From CAXBBB01 sp963793245 (GTDB taxonomy: Bacteria > Bacteroidota > Rhodothermia > Rhodothermales > BA12), in NCBI GenBank assembly GCA_963793245.1, contig CAWBZG010000002.1:372001-436000 (forward strand): a stretch of DNA of 64,000 nt, in the 5' to 3' direction. Numbering within the stretch: the first letter of the stretch is position 1; each line of letters starts with the position of its first letter. The notes beneath the pieces are model-generated. The model saw only the letters and a list, made by a program, of their open reading frames with translations, did no database searches and was not told where the DNA came from. Below, piece by piece: positions 38,886 to 48,631 of this stretch. A program made the translations under genes and the position numbers.

Positions 38886-38961
38886 CCGTCATCCTCGCGA
38901 AGGCGGGGATCTACGAAGTGACTGCCTGCGCAATAGATTCCCGCCTTCGCGGGAATGACGG
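38886..38961. repeat. Dispersed inverted repeat (CCGTCATTCCCGCGAAGGCGGG type)
   Basis: Arms of 27 bases (38886-38912 and 38935-38961) match in 24 positions around a 22-base loop. The core CGCGAAGGCGGG is a well-known dispersed repeat of bacterial genomes. It lies upstream of the Bat operon, in the 279-base gap between the divergent DUF58 and GIY-YIG genes, where the promoters of both should be. I see no other gene in this gap. Confidence 0.85.
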
Positions 38962-39036
38962 TCCGAATCGTGGGGAGTCGAAAGCCGCGTCTTCTGTGCT
39001 GACCGTATCGTGCTGCGGAATATCTCAAGCCATGAA

Positions 39037-39330
39037 ATGAAGCCCGGCTACGTCTACATCCTCGCGAGTAGGCCCAATGGAACGCTGTATATCGGGGTGA
39101 CGAGTGCTCTTGCTCGGAGAATCGAACAGCACCGAAGAGGTTCAGTCGATGGATTCACGAGGCGCTACAGTGTGCATCGTCTGGTTTATGTCGAGCGGTA
39201 CGACGACATCCTCGACGCAATTGCGCGCGAGAAGCAGTTGAAGAAATGGAACCGGGCATGGAAGATCAGGCTCATCGGAGGCAACAATCCAAGCTGGCGC
39301 GATCTCTCGGATGAAGTCGGCTTCGATTAG
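39037..39330 (+). CDS. GIY-YIG domain protein
   Basis: 97 residues from ATG 39037 (MKPGYVYILASRPNGTLYIG); an upstream extension of nine residues is not conserved-looking. The GIY-YIG motif appears as GYVYIL followed by TLYIGVTSAL, then the catalytic-region Arg in ARRIEQHRRG, TRRYSVHRLVYVERYDD and EKQLKKWNRAWKIRLI. Small single-domain proteins of this group (YhbQ/UPF0213-type) are common in bacteria and often lie near mobile or repeat DNA; most have no known role. It sits just downstream of the CGCGAAGGCGGG repeat and 64 bases before purQ. Confidence 0.85.
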   Translation: MKPGYVYILASRPNGTLYIGVTSALARRIEQHRRGSVDGFTRRYSVHRLVYVERYDDILDAIAREKQLKKWNRAWKIRLIGGNNPSWRDLSDEVGFD

Positions 39331-39363
39331 CGTCCTACTCCAACAGCGGTCTGTCGTGCTCCG

Positions 39364-39371
39364 TACCTTTC
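39364..39371 (+). promoter_or_regulatory. Possible -7 element for purQ
   Basis: TACCTTTC, 23 bases before the purQ ATG. The same octamer with the same CG or GCG before it lies upstream of the genes at 7348 and 60505. No -33 TTTG seen. Confidence 0.35.
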
Positions 39372-39394
39372 GACTTGCCCAACCGCCTACCTCT

Positions 39395-40099
39395 ATGCGC
39401 GCCGCCGTCCTCGTCTTTCCCGGCTCCAACTGCGACCACGATGCCCACCACGCTCTTGCTAACGTGTTCGGCCAAGAGACGCACGTCGTCTGGCACAAGG
39501 AGGAGAAGCTACCCGACGTCGATTTGGTCGTCGTCCCCGGCGGTTTCTCGTACGGCGACTATCTGCGCAGCGGCGCCATCGCCCGATTCGCGCCGATCAT
39601 GCAGGACGTGATCCGGTTTGCGAACGAAGGCGGATTGGTGCTCGGCGTCTGCAATGGATTTCAGGTCTTGTGCGAAGCCGGACTGCTGCCCGGAGCGCTT
39701 GGCCGCAACGCCGGACTGCGCTTCCGCTGCAAAGAACAGCACCTACGCGTCGACCGCTCGGATACGCCGTTTACCAACACGGTCGAACAGGGCGCCGTTC
39801 TCAACATCCCCATCGCTCACGGCGACGGTCGCTACGTGGCCGACGAAGCGACGCTAGATGAACTGGAGCGTGACAACCGCATCGTCCTGCGCTACTGCGA
39901 CGCCCAGGGCAACGTCACCGATGAGAGCAATCCCAACGGTTCGGCGCGCGGCATCGCAGGCATCGTCAACGCCCGCGGCAACGTGCTGGGCATGATGCCG
40001 CACCCCGAGCGCCACGTCGAAGCGCTGCTCGGCCCCGACGACGGACGCGTTGTCTTCGAGTCGATCTTGAATCACCTGGGCGAGGGAGTAGCGGCATGA
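39395..40099 (+). CDS. purQ: Phosphoribosylformylglycinamidine synthase subunit PurQ
   Basis: 234 residues from ATG 39395; the frame opens earlier but the conserved start is MRAAVLVFPGSNCD. Glutamine amidotransferase class I domain of the fourth step of purine synthesis. Seen: VVPGGFSYGDYLRSGAIAR, the nucleophile in LGVCNGFQVLCEAGLLPGAL, RCKEQHLRV and the catalytic His-Glu in MMPHPERHVE. The length fits the small PurQ that works with PurL and PurS. An eight-base TACCTTTC element lies 23 bases upstream, and the leader CCGCCTACCTCT is pyrimidine-rich. It overlaps the rhomboid gene by four bases (ATGA), so the two are co-translated. Confidence 0.97.
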   Translation: MRAAVLVFPGSNCDHDAHHALANVFGQETHVVWHKEEKLPDVDLVVVPGGFSYGDYLRSGAIARFAPIMQDVIRFANEGGLVLGVCNGFQVLCEAGLLPGALGRNAGLRFRCKEQHLRVDRSDTPFTNTVEQGAVLNIPIAHGDGRYVADEATLDELERDNRIVLRYCDAQGNVTDESNPNGSARGIAGIVNARGNVLGMMPHPERHVEALLGPDDGRVVFESILNHLGEGVAA

Positions 40100-40731
40100 T
40101 TCAGTCGCTTTTTGCCGGACTCTCGGTCGACGGTACGCCGATCACATTAGCGTTGCTGCTCGTCAACGTCGGCGCGAGCGCGTTTACGCTGCTGGCCGCG
40201 CCAGACTTGATCGGTCGCTTCTCGATGCGGCCCTACGCCATCGTACGCGGCGAGTGGGACCGCGCTGTCACCGGTAGTTTTCTGCACGGTGGCTTCTGGC
40301 ATTTGGCGTTCAACATGTGGGCGCTGTTGCTCTTCGGCACGCTCCTCGAAGCCCAAATCTTCGGCCCGATCAAGTTCGCGCTTCTCTACTTCGGCTCGGA
40401 CCTGTGCGCGTCCGGCCTATCGATCTGGCGTCACCGGGACGACCCCAACTACTCGGCCGTCGGCGCGAGCGGAGCCATCAGCGGCGTGATCCTGAGCTAC
40501 TGCCTGTTCGCGCCGCTGAGCCAGTTGTACGTCTTCTTTATCCCCATGCCCGCTATCATTTTCGCGGCCCTCTACATCGGAGGCTCGACGTACATGATGC
40601 GAAAAGAAGGTGGCGCACGTGGTGGGATCGCACACGAGGCGCACTTGGGCGGGGCAATCGGGGGCATCGTACTGACGCTGATTTTAGAACCTCGCGCTGC
40701 CCAGGTTTTCTGGCAGTCGCTGTTCGGCTAG
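40096..40731 (+). CDS. Rhomboid-family intramembrane serine protease
   Basis: 211 residues, six membrane segments. Catalytic Ser in GASGAISG (the GxSG motif, helix 4) and His in EAHLGGAIGG (helix 6); the supporting HGGFWHLAFNMWALLLFG block in helix 2 has the conserved His and Asn. Cleaves membrane-spanning substrates in the inner membrane; substrates are not predictable. The insertion IWRHRDDPNYSAV lies between helices 3 and 4. It starts in the purQ stop (ATGA), a coupling I do not know from other organisms, and ends 151 bases before the TonB receptor. Confidence 0.9.
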   Translation: MIQSLFAGLSVDGTPITLALLLVNVGASAFTLLAAPDLIGRFSMRPYAIVRGEWDRAVTGSFLHGGFWHLAFNMWALLLFGTLLEAQIFGPIKFALLYFGSDLCASGLSIWRHRDDPNYSAVGASGAISGVILSYCLFAPLSQLYVFFIPMPAIIFAALYIGGSTYMMRKEGGARGGIAHEAHLGGAIGGIVLTLILEPRAAQVFWQSLFG

Positions 40732-40882
40732 ATCTATCTGTAGTTCAAATCACGGTTTAGGATCACTAAAGTGCGATTCGCAGCTTTAAGCCGGTAGAGA
40801 ACGAGAATCGCCTTGCGGAGGGCGTAGCGTTCCCGTTTCTTCTGTCTGCTCTCCGCCCCTTTTCCGTAAGCGTTTCCGACAT

Positions 40883-43800
40883 ATGTTCGCTCGCTACTGC
40901 GCTGTCGCCTTCTTCTTCCTGATCGCCGCCGCGTCCGCTGATGCGCAGACCGGGCGTATCTCGGGTCAGGTCACCGATCCTTCGGGTCAACCACTTCCCG
41001 GAGTGAACGTCGTCATCGACGGCACGACGACGGGTAACTCGTCTGACGTCGACGGCTACTACTCGATCATCGGCGTCCGGCCCGGTACGTACGTGCTGCG
41101 TGCGTCTTACATCGGCTTCGCCGTTCAGCGCATCCAGGAGGTCCGCGTAAATGCCGACCAAAACACGACGGTCGACATCGTCATGCAAGAGGAGTTGATC
41201 GCGGGCGAAGAAGTCATCGTCACCGCCACGGCACCTATTCTCGAAGTCGACGTGTCGTCGTCCCGTCTCAACGTGTCTGCCGAGCAGATCGAGGCGCTTC
41301 CTACGTCCAGCATCGCGGGCGTTCTGGCGCTCCAGGCCGGAACGGAAGGATTGAGCATCCGAGGGTCGGGATCGGACGAACTCTCGTTCAACGTCAACGG
41401 CCTGACGCTGCGCGATGAGCGCTCCAACAGCCCCTATACCAACATTCCACTCTCGTCGGTCGACGCGCTCCAGGTAGTTACCTCGGGCTTCAACGCCGAG
41501 TACGGCAACGTCCGCTCGGGTGTCATCAACGTGACGACCAAAGAGGGCGACCGGGACCGCTACACGGTTGACGTGTCGGTGCAGTACAGCCCGCCTGCCC
41601 AGCAGAACTCCGGTCAGAGCGCAAACGACCTCGATTCGTACTGGGTCAAGCCGTTTACCGACCCGGAAGTAGCATATACCGGAACCGACAACGGCGCGTG
41701 GGACGAGGCGACGCAGCGTCAGTATCCTGAGTTCGAAGGCTGGATCAGCGTATCCGAAAGCCTGCTCTCGGACGACGATCCGACCAACGATGCCACGCCC
41801 GAAGCGCTGTACCAAGCCTTCCTGTTTCAGCACAGCAAGCGTTTCGAGATCACGCAGCCCGACTACGTTGCCGACATCGGCATCGGTGGCCCCGTCCCCG
41901 GATTGAGTCGTTTTGGTGGGACGCGCTTCTTCGTGTCGTTCAAAGGCCAGCAGGACATGTATTTGATCCCGCTCAACACGGACCGCTCCGAACAGCGTAC
42001 CGGCCTGGCGACGGTCACGAGCGACATCGCGCCTGGCGTCAAGCTGCAACTGCAAGGCCTCTACGGACGCGTCGACGCTACCTCGGCTTCGCGCGTCGGC
42101 AACCCCGGTATCTTTTCGAGCGCGAGCGGCATTGCGGGCAACCTGTCGAGCGTGTCGTTTATCAACTCGCGCATCTTCTCGACCGACTATTGGGCGCCGA
42201 CCGAAACGCGTGACTTCATGCTCGGCGCGCGCCTGACGCATGCCCTGAGCGATCAGACCTACTACGAAGTCCGTGCGTCGCGCTACGCATCGTTCTACGA
42301 CACCAACCCCGGCGAACTGCGCGACTCGACCGACACGTTCTCCGTAGGCGGCGTCACGTTCGCGCGTCCGTTCGGCTTCCAGCCCGCTCCGAGCAACGGC
42401 GTCAACGGCCTGCGCATGGGCGTCGGTATGAGCAACGCGCGCGACACGAGCCGCGTGACTGTCTACAACCTCAAGGCCGACCTGACGCACCAGTTCACCC
42501 GTGAGTTCGAAGGCAAAGTCGGCCTCGAGTACAACATCACCGAGAGCAACATCAACTACGGCTCGTTCGACGCTTTCTTGCGGTCGAGCAACTTCCGCGC
42601 GGTGTGGGATCAGGAGCCGGTGCGCGCTTCGGCCTACGCCCAGTCGACGCTCGAATTCAAGGGCTTGATCGCCAACCTGGGCTTGAGGCTCGACTATTCA
42701 GACGCACGCGGCAAGTCGTTCGATTACGACCTGTACGATGCGGCGCTCGCCAACCGCGAAGTGCTCGACACGTTGGACGTCGGAGATGCCAGTGCGCAGT
42801 GGGCGCTGATGCCCCGGTTGGGCGTCTCGTTCCCGATTACACTGTATTCCAAGTTGTACTTCAACTACGGACACTTCCGGTCGATGCCGTCGCCGGACGA
42901 CCTCTATCAACTGCGCTACGCCAGCGAGACGGGGCAGGTCACGCGCATCGCCAACCCGAACGCCCCGCTGCCCAAGACGGTCGCCTACGAGTTGGGATAC
43001 GAGCACGCGTTCTTCGAGCAGTTCCGCGTCAAGGTGGCAGGCTACTACAAAGATGTGTCGCTCGAACCGCGCTTGGTAGGCTATACCTCCCGAAGCGGAC
43101 GCGTCAGCTACTCGCGCAGTGAGCCGAACAACTACGCCGACATCCGAGGTTTCGAAGTCGACGTGCGGCGTGAGCGTGGCAACTGGTTGCGAGGCTTCTT
43201 CAACTACACGTACTCGGTTCGTTCGAGCGGACGCTTCGGGTTGACCGACTACTTCGAAAACCCGACGCAGCAGCGTGCCATCGAGGACTCGGACGCCCTG
43301 CGCCGCTCGGCTCAGTCCAAGCCGATCCCTAGCCCGTTCGCGCGCCTGAACCTCGACTTCATCACGCCCAGCGACTTCGGTCCTAACGTGGCCGGACAAA
43401 ACCTCCTAGGCGACATGCGATTGTCGGCATTGGGAAGCTGGCGTCAAGGCGGGTTCCTGACGTGGGTCGGCGGCGGCTCGATCGAAGGGGTCGAAAACAA
43501 CCTGCAGTTCGCCGACTTCACGAACCTCAACCTGCGCCTGAGCAAGACCTTCCGTGCTGGACCGGGACGTCGCGCCGAAGTCTTTATGGACGTATTTAAC
43601 GCACTCGGCCAGCGCCGCCTGTCGTTCAACGCCTTCGTAGACGGTCAGGACTATCTCGACTACATGCGCTCCCTGCGCCTTCCCGAGAGCGATGACTACA
43701 ACAACATCCCCGGCGACGACCGCCCCGGCGATTATCGCAAGGAAGACATCGCGTTCGTTCCGATTACCAATATCTCAGGTCGCGAGAGTGTGACGGCGCC

Positions 43801-43996
43801 TATCGAAGGCCGCTACTACTACGAGCGCTCCACTGGTGAGTACCTGCAATACAGCGGCGGTTCGTTCAGCCAGGCGGACCAAGGCACTATCGATCAGGTG
43901 ATCGACGACCGCGCCTACATCGACATGCCCAACCAAGGCTTCTTGACGTTCCTCAACCCGCGCGACATCTACTTCGGCGTACGCTTCTCTTTCTGA
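40883..43996 (+). CDS. TonB-dependent outer-membrane receptor with CarboxypepD_reg-like domain
   Basis: 1037 residues with signal peptide MFARYCAVAFFFLIAAASADAQ cut to about 22. Residues about 24-105 form a carboxypeptidase-regulatory-like domain (GRISGQVTDPSGQPLPGVNV; VDGYYSIIGVRPGTYVLRA), then a TonB-box-like EVIVTATAP, a plug domain (SAEQIEALPTSSIAGVLAL; VDALQVVTSGFNAEYGN) and a long barrel ending DIYFGVRFSF with a terminal Phe. It is a SusC-like layout but I see no SusD partner. The ligand is unknown. It is the first gene of an operon (40883-50045); the stop overlaps the next start by one base. Confidence 0.9.
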   Translation: MFARYCAVAFFFLIAAASADAQTGRISGQVTDPSGQPLPGVNVVIDGTTTGNSSDVDGYYSIIGVRPGTYVLRASYIGFAVQRIQEVRVNADQNTTVDIVMQEELIAGEEVIVTATAPILEVDVSSSRLNVSAEQIEALPTSSIAGVLALQAGTEGLSIRGSGSDELSFNVNGLTLRDERSNSPYTNIPLSSVDALQVVTSGFNAEYGNVRSGVINVTTKEGDRDRYTVDVSVQYSPPAQQNSGQSANDLDSYWVKPFTDPEVAYTGTDNGAWDEATQRQYPEFEGWISVSESLLSDDDPTNDATPEALYQAFLFQHSKRFEITQPDYVADIGIGGPVPGLSRFGGTRFFVSFKGQQDMYLIPLNTDRSEQRTGLATVTSDIAPGVKLQLQGLYGRVDATSASRVGNPGIFSSASGIAGNLSSVSFINSRIFSTDYWAPTETRDFMLGARLTHALSDQTYYEVRASRYASFYDTNPGELRDSTDTFSVGGVTFARPFGFQPAPSNGVNGLRMGVGMSNARDTSRVTVYNLKADLTHQFTREFEGKVGLEYNITESNINYGSFDAFLRSSNFRAVWDQEPVRASAYAQSTLEFKGLIANLGLRLDYSDARGKSFDYDLYDAALANREVLDTLDVGDASAQWALMPRLGVSFPITLYSKLYFNYGHFRSMPSPDDLYQLRYASETGQVTRIANPNAPLPKTVAYELGYEHAFFEQFRVKVAGYYKDVSLEPRLVGYTSRSGRVSYSRSEPNNYADIRGFEVDVRRERGNWLRGFFNYTYSVRSSGRFGLTDYFENPTQQRAIEDSDALRRSAQSKPIPSPFARLNLDFITPSDFGPNVAGQNLLGDMRLSALGSWRQGGFLTWVGGGSIEGVENNLQFADFTNLNLRLSKTFRAGPGRRAEVFMDVFNALGQRRLSFNAFVDGQDYLDYMRSLRLPESDDYNNIPGDDRPGDYRKEDIAFVPITNISGRESVTAPIEGRYYYERSTGEYLQYSGGSFSQADQGTIDQVIDDRAYIDMPNQGFLTFLNPRDIYFGVRFSF

Positions 43997-46191
43997 TGAT
44001 CCTTCGCACTCTCTCCAGAACGCGCCTCTCCCTGATCGCCGTCGTCGCACTCGTCGCGTTTGCGGCGGCTCCGGCTCAGGCGCAGTTCGAACTCAAATGG
44101 CTGTCCGCAGGAAGCCTGCACAACTGGTACTCGGCTGTCGGCGCCGAACCCGAGTCGCAGGGCTTCGTGGGCAACCAGCAGGACGGCTGGCGCTGGCCCG
44201 GCATCTACGACTTCACTGACATGCAGGCCGCGGAAGGGCTGTGGCTCGGAGCGCGCAACGTCACCGGACCGTCCGGTGCTACGTTCCCCATCCGCGTCGT
44301 CCACGCAGGGCCGCGCGCCATCGGGTCGGGTGAGTTCTTCCCGGTCAGCTTCGAGATGGTGTCGCAGTACGAGCCGCCCGTCGTGTTCGTCGACGGTGCG
44401 TTGACTGAGCCGGAAGCGTCAATGGTCAACGACCGCGTCGACCCCAACCTTCCGGCTGACCGCGCCATCGTCACCGTCGTCAACACGCTCCTGGGCGTGA
44501 CGATGACGCGAACGGCGTACCAGTTCTCCAACCCGTTCCACGACAACTACCACATCATCGAGTACGTGTTCGAGAACACGGGCAATACCGATGGCGACGC
44601 CGAAATCGAGCTGCCCTCGCAGACGATCACCGACTTCGTTCCTTACTGGCAGTATCGGTGGAGCGTCGCGCGCGAAACGCGTTACATCATCGGTAACCCG
44701 ACCGGATGGGGGCGCCAGACGATGCTCGACGCACGCGGCGACGGCCTAGACGCCCAGTACGGTACCGGCGGTCCTGGCGAGGACTTTCGCGCCATGTTTG
44801 CATGGCATGGCCTCGCAACGGACAACGAGCGCACGTACAACAACGTCGGCGGCCCGATTCTGAGAGAAGGCGTTCCCGCCGTGCAGATCGCTGCCGACGA
44901 TACGCTGGGCCGTTTGGGTGCGTCGCAGTTCATGGGCACCGTCGTGCTCCACGCCGACGCGTCATCGACCGATTCTACCGACGATACGAGCCAGCCGCGC
45001 GTAATGAACTGGGTCCATTCGGACGACGATCTCACGTCGGGCAACGACGCGTTCACGATCGACAAGATGCGTCGCGAGTACGAGGACTTTATGACCAACG
45101 ACGCCTTGGCGCGCCACGCATATGTCGTTGAGCCGTCAGGTATGGCAGGGTGGATCGATCCCAAGGGCGATCCGGCACGTGGAACGTCGGGTGGATACTC
45201 CGCAGGCTTCGGCTATGGCCCCTACACTCTCGCTCCCGGCGAATCGGTCCGTATCGTCGTCGCCGAGGCTGCCGACGGGTTGAGCCGAGAAGCTAACATG
45301 GCGGTCGGCGAAGCATTCAAGGTCAAGGTCAACGAGAATGCGGCGAATGCCCACTTGCAACCGCTCGGCGTAAACATCAACGGCGGTGCCGGGCTAAACA
45401 AGAACGAGTGGGTGCTGAGTTCGCGTGATTCCCTCTTCCAGACGTTTAACCGCGCTATTGCCAACTTCAACAGCGGCTACCAGATTCAGGCAGCCCCGTT
45501 GTCTCCGTCGCAGGTGTCGGTCGATGGCGGTGGAGATCGCATCACCGTCTCGTGGGAAGTCTATCCCGGATCGACGCAAGACGGCTTCGAAGTCTGGCGC
45601 GCCGAAAGCAACGTCGACGAGGAGTACGAACTCGTCTATACGGGCGGCGCAGCAGATCGCTCGTACGACGACACAACTCCTAGACGTGGCATCGACTACT
45701 TCTACTACGTCGTCGCGACGGGGGGCACGACGGACGGTTCGGACGGAGCGCCGACAGGCCGCAAGCTGACCTCTTCTCGCTACTACACCCAGACCTACAC
45801 GCCGACGCAACTCAAGCGACCACAGGGTGCCGCGATGGAAGGCATTCGTGTCGTTCCGAACCCCTTCTACATCGGTTCTCCGGGTGGACAGCGGGCGACC
45901 GATTCGCCGCGCTTCTTCGACCAAGACGACAAGCTCGCGTTCTACGATGTGCCCGGTCAGTGCCGGATTCAAATCTACACCGAACTCGGCGAACTGATCG
46001 ACACCATCGAACACGCCGACGGCTCGGGCGACGTGTTCTGGGATCACACGACGTCGTCGCGGCAGGTGATCGTATCCGGCATCTACATCGCTGTCATCAC
46101 CGTCACCGCCGACATCGTCGACAATAACACGGGCGAGCAACTCTTTTCGGAAGGCCAGACGGCGTTCCGCAAGTTCGTCATCATTCGATAA
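43996..46191 (+). CDS. Large secreted protein with Fn3-like and T9SS/FlgD-like C-terminal region
   Basis: 731 residues with a signal peptide (LSLIAVVALVAFAAAPAQAQ). Not a family I can name. The N-terminal 440 residues are mixed beta (FTDMQAAEGLWLGARNV, YQFSNPFHDNYHIIEYVFEN), with a conserved look of the 'secreted protein after TonB receptor' found in this group. Residues about 500-600 form an Fn3-like domain (VDGGGDRITVSWEVYPGST; YSYDDTTPRRGIDYFYYVV-like). The end is a FlgD/T9SS-type fold (RVVPNPFYIGSPGG; CRIQIYTELGELIDTIEHAD; SGIYIAVITVT). The start sits in the TonB receptor stop (TGATG). Together with the PorV-family protein downstream this suggests a cell-surface complex. Confidence 0.65.
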   Translation: MILRTLSRTRLSLIAVVALVAFAAAPAQAQFELKWLSAGSLHNWYSAVGAEPESQGFVGNQQDGWRWPGIYDFTDMQAAEGLWLGARNVTGPSGATFPIRVVHAGPRAIGSGEFFPVSFEMVSQYEPPVVFVDGALTEPEASMVNDRVDPNLPADRAIVTVVNTLLGVTMTRTAYQFSNPFHDNYHIIEYVFENTGNTDGDAEIELPSQTITDFVPYWQYRWSVARETRYIIGNPTGWGRQTMLDARGDGLDAQYGTGGPGEDFRAMFAWHGLATDNERTYNNVGGPILREGVPAVQIAADDTLGRLGASQFMGTVVLHADASSTDSTDDTSQPRVMNWVHSDDDLTSGNDAFTIDKMRREYEDFMTNDALARHAYVVEPSGMAGWIDPKGDPARGTSGGYSAGFGYGPYTLAPGESVRIVVAEAADGLSREANMAVGEAFKVKVNENAANAHLQPLGVNINGGAGLNKNEWVLSSRDSLFQTFNRAIANFNSGYQIQAAPLSPSQVSVDGGGDRITVSWEVYPGSTQDGFEVWRAESNVDEEYELVYTGGAADRSYDDTTPRRGIDYFYYVVATGGTTDGSDGAPTGRKLTSSRYYTQTYTPTQLKRPQGAAMEGIRVVPNPFYIGSPGGQRATDSPRFFDQDDKLAFYDVPGQCRIQIYTELGELIDTIEHADGSGDVFWDHTTSSRQVIVSGIYIAVITVTADIVDNNTGEQLFSEGQTAFRKFVIIR

Positions 46192-46199
46192 GGCCGATC

Positions 46200-47231
46200 A
46201 TGACTCTTTTTCCGCGTTCCATGACGACCCGTTTCGCCCTCGCCCTGTGCGCCTTCGCTCTCGTGCTGCCCGCTCAGGCGCAGCAAGAGAAGCTGGCGCA
46301 GACCGGCATGAAGTTTCTCAGCCTCTCTGTCGACGCTCGCGCGGCTGCCATGGGGGATGCGGTCACGGCAATGGACGGTACATACGCGTCTCTGTTCTAC
46401 AATCCGGCGGGCATGGCCGGGCAGACTACGTTTTTCTCGGCGGGCGCCGGGCAAGTTCAGCACATCGCTGACATCACCTACAACGTGGCAGGCCTCTCCT
46501 TCGCCCCACGCAACGGACGCTTCGGCGTCGTCGGCGTCACGTTGCAGCATGTCGACTATGGCAATTTCCTCGAAACCATCCGTGCGAACAACGAGGCAGG
46601 GTATGTCGAATTGGGGGCGTTCAAGCCGACCGCCTTTGCTGTCGGTGTAGGGTATGCGCGTGCGTTGAGTGATCGGTTCTCCATCGGCGGTCACGTCAAA
46701 TACGCCCACTTGGATCTGGGCAGCCCAGTCGATCAGCGGAGCGGAAGCGGTGGCTTGGATCGCATTGATGCGAGCGAAGGCACATTGGCCTACGACTTCG
46801 GCATGCGCTACAAGACGCCGCTGCGCGGCCTCAACTTCGCGGTGACGGCGCGCAACTTCTCGAGCGAAGTCACCTTTGTGGAAGAGAGCTTTCAGTTACC
46901 TCTCACGCTCCGTATCGGATTCTCGATCGACGCCGTCAACCTGACCTCACTCGATCGCAACCTGCACTCGATGGTCGTCAGCGTTGATGCGACGAACTCG
47001 CGCGACTTCGAAGAACAACTCAACTTCGGCGCCGAATACGGCTTCGCCAAAACACTCTTCCTACGCGCGGGCTACGTCGCCCCGACGGATGAGCAGGGCA
47101 TCAGCCTTGGTGGAGGCGTTCAGCGCGAGATCGGCGGCACGCGCATCGGTGCGGACTACGCCTATACCGACTTCGGCGTGTTCAACCAGTTTGGCCGCGT
47201 TCACCGTGTCAGCCTCAACCTCGCGTTTTGA
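46200..47231 (+). CDS. PorV/PorQ-family outer-membrane protein
   Basis: 343 residues (or 336 from the internal ATG at 46221), eight bases after the previous gene. After a signal peptide (FALALCAFALVLPAQAQQ) comes the family start: QTGMKFLSLSVDARAAAMGD, AVTAMDGTYASLFYNPAGMAGQ. The rest is beta barrel, ending with QFGRVHRVSLNLAF. PorV is the outer-membrane shuttle that takes T9SS cargo to the attachment complex; this one may serve the products of its own operon. It is distinct from the PorQ gene at 1836-2804. I do not assign porV because similar paralogues exist in this group, and several may be present. Confidence 0.82.
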   Translation: MTLFPRSMTTRFALALCAFALVLPAQAQQEKLAQTGMKFLSLSVDARAAAMGDAVTAMDGTYASLFYNPAGMAGQTTFFSAGAGQVQHIADITYNVAGLSFAPRNGRFGVVGVTLQHVDYGNFLETIRANNEAGYVELGAFKPTAFAVGVGYARALSDRFSIGGHVKYAHLDLGSPVDQRSGSGGLDRIDASEGTLAYDFGMRYKTPLRGLNFAVTARNFSSEVTFVEESFQLPLTLRIGFSIDAVNLTSLDRNLHSMVVSVDATNSRDFEEQLNFGAEYGFAKTLFLRAGYVAPTDEQGISLGGGVQREIGGTRIGADYAYTDFGVFNQFGRVHRVSLNLAF

Positions 47232-47284
47232 TCGCTCTCCTCGACTCGACGCCCCACCGACGACCGTTCGGACCCCCTTTTCGT

Positions 47285-48580
47285 ATGACCGCTACCGCTT
47301 TGCTGCGAGCCTCTTGCGCCCTGCTACTCCTTTTGACCTTCGCCGCCTGCGACACGGGTGAAGGCACGAGCCTGTTCGATCCCATCGAAGACGGCAGCTA
47401 CACAAGCCGTGTGGACCCGGTCTTGTCTGGGATCAGCCCCAATCCAGGTCAGGCACTTGCTGGGGTTACAACGCTCACGCTTACCGGCAGCAATTTCAGC
47501 ACGAGCAGAGACAGCACGTTCGTGTACTTCGCTGGTGAGCGCCAACCGATCCTGTCGCTTTCGCCGACGGAAATCACGCTCAAGGCGCCCAACATGCCGC
47601 GTCCTGGCATTCAGGTCAAAGTCTCTGTCCTGCGCGCCGAGAATTTCAGCGAGACGCTCGACTATGAACTGCTCCCTGCCGTCGTTCGGCTAGATACCGA
47701 AGTGCCGGTCAACGAAGTAACGCGGGCGGTTACGGTGGACGCGGACGGCAACACGTATTTCGGTCGCCGGTCGATATCGGCAGGCGTCAGCACGCCCACT
47801 GGCACCATTAAGGTGTCAGACGACAACACGACGGAAGTCTACAACTCGTCGGCTCAAAACTATTCCGATCTGGAATTCTTCAACGGTGAGTTGCTGGGCG
47901 CTCGCGGCGTGGCCGCTGTCTTTGCTATCCCTGAGGGTGATACGCGGACGGAAACGCGGTTTATTATGGGACGATTCGGTGCAGGTGGCCTCAACGCTAC
48001 GGCTCTCGACGTGTCCGATGGAGCGCTGTGGGTGGGCGGATTTGGAAACGCTGTGCTGCTTCGCATCGCTTCAGACGGTACCGGTACGACGACCCCAGTT
48101 CAGGGCGAAGTCGTAGCCATCGAAGCGCGCGCCGACTTTCTGTATGCCGCTGTTCTGATCGCGACCAGCAACCCAGAACGTCCTCAGAGCACGATCATCC
48201 GTTTCCCGCTCGTCAACGGCGACATATCAGGCGCCTCGGAAGTGTTTTTTGACATCACTGCTGCCTATCCCAACCTGCAAGCAACCAGTATCGCCGCTGA
48301 TGCTACGGGCGCTCTGTTCGTAGGTATGCAGACCGTGAGCAGGTTGCCTGACGCAATCCAGTCGAACGCGATTCCTCTGATTCGCATCTCGTCCTCCGGC
48401 GATTCCGCCGAAACCTTCTATCCAGGACTGCTTCGGGGAATCACTTATGGGTTGGAGTGGGTTGCTGATGGAAGTCCCTTCTTGGTCATATCGGGTCCTC
48501 GGCTCGTTTCAGACCCAGAATCGCTTTCCAAAGAATCGGGTTTACTCCGAATCAACACTTCAGTGGAAGGGGAACGGTAA
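47285..48580 (+). CDS. TIG/IPT-domain lipoprotein with propeller-like repeats
   Basis: 431 residues from ATG 47285; the earlier TTG at 47228 overlaps the previous gene and lacks a signal. A lipoprotein signal (LLRASCALLLLLTFAAC) is followed by a TIG/IPT Ig-like domain at about residues 45-135 (VLSGISPNPGQALAGVTTLT; LTGSNFSTSRDSTFVYF; PTEITLKAPNMPRPGIQVKV). The remaining 290 residues have repeated strand patterns (AVTVDADGNTYFGRR, LDVSDGALWVGGFGN, SIAADATGALFVGM) typical of beta-propellers. It is probably anchored at the cell surface. It lies between the PorV-family gene and a T9SS cargo gene with gaps of 53 and 51 bases. Confidence 0.8.
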   Translation: MTATALLRASCALLLLLTFAACDTGEGTSLFDPIEDGSYTSRVDPVLSGISPNPGQALAGVTTLTLTGSNFSTSRDSTFVYFAGERQPILSLSPTEITLKAPNMPRPGIQVKVSVLRAENFSETLDYELLPAVVRLDTEVPVNEVTRAVTVDADGNTYFGRRSISAGVSTPTGTIKVSDDNTTEVYNSSAQNYSDLEFFNGELLGARGVAAVFAIPEGDTRTETRFIMGRFGAGGLNATALDVSDGALWVGGFGNAVLLRIASDGTGTTTPVQGEVVAIEARADFLYAAVLIATSNPERPQSTIIRFPLVNGDISGASEVFFDITAAYPNLQATSIAADATGALFVGMQTVSRLPDAIQSNAIPLIRISSSGDSAETFYPGLLRGITYGLEWVADGSPFLVISGPRLVSDPESLSKESGLLRINTSVEGER

Positions 48581-48631
48581 CCCTCCACGACGCTATTCCT
48601 ACCGTATTTCCACTCCTAACCTACTTCACTT

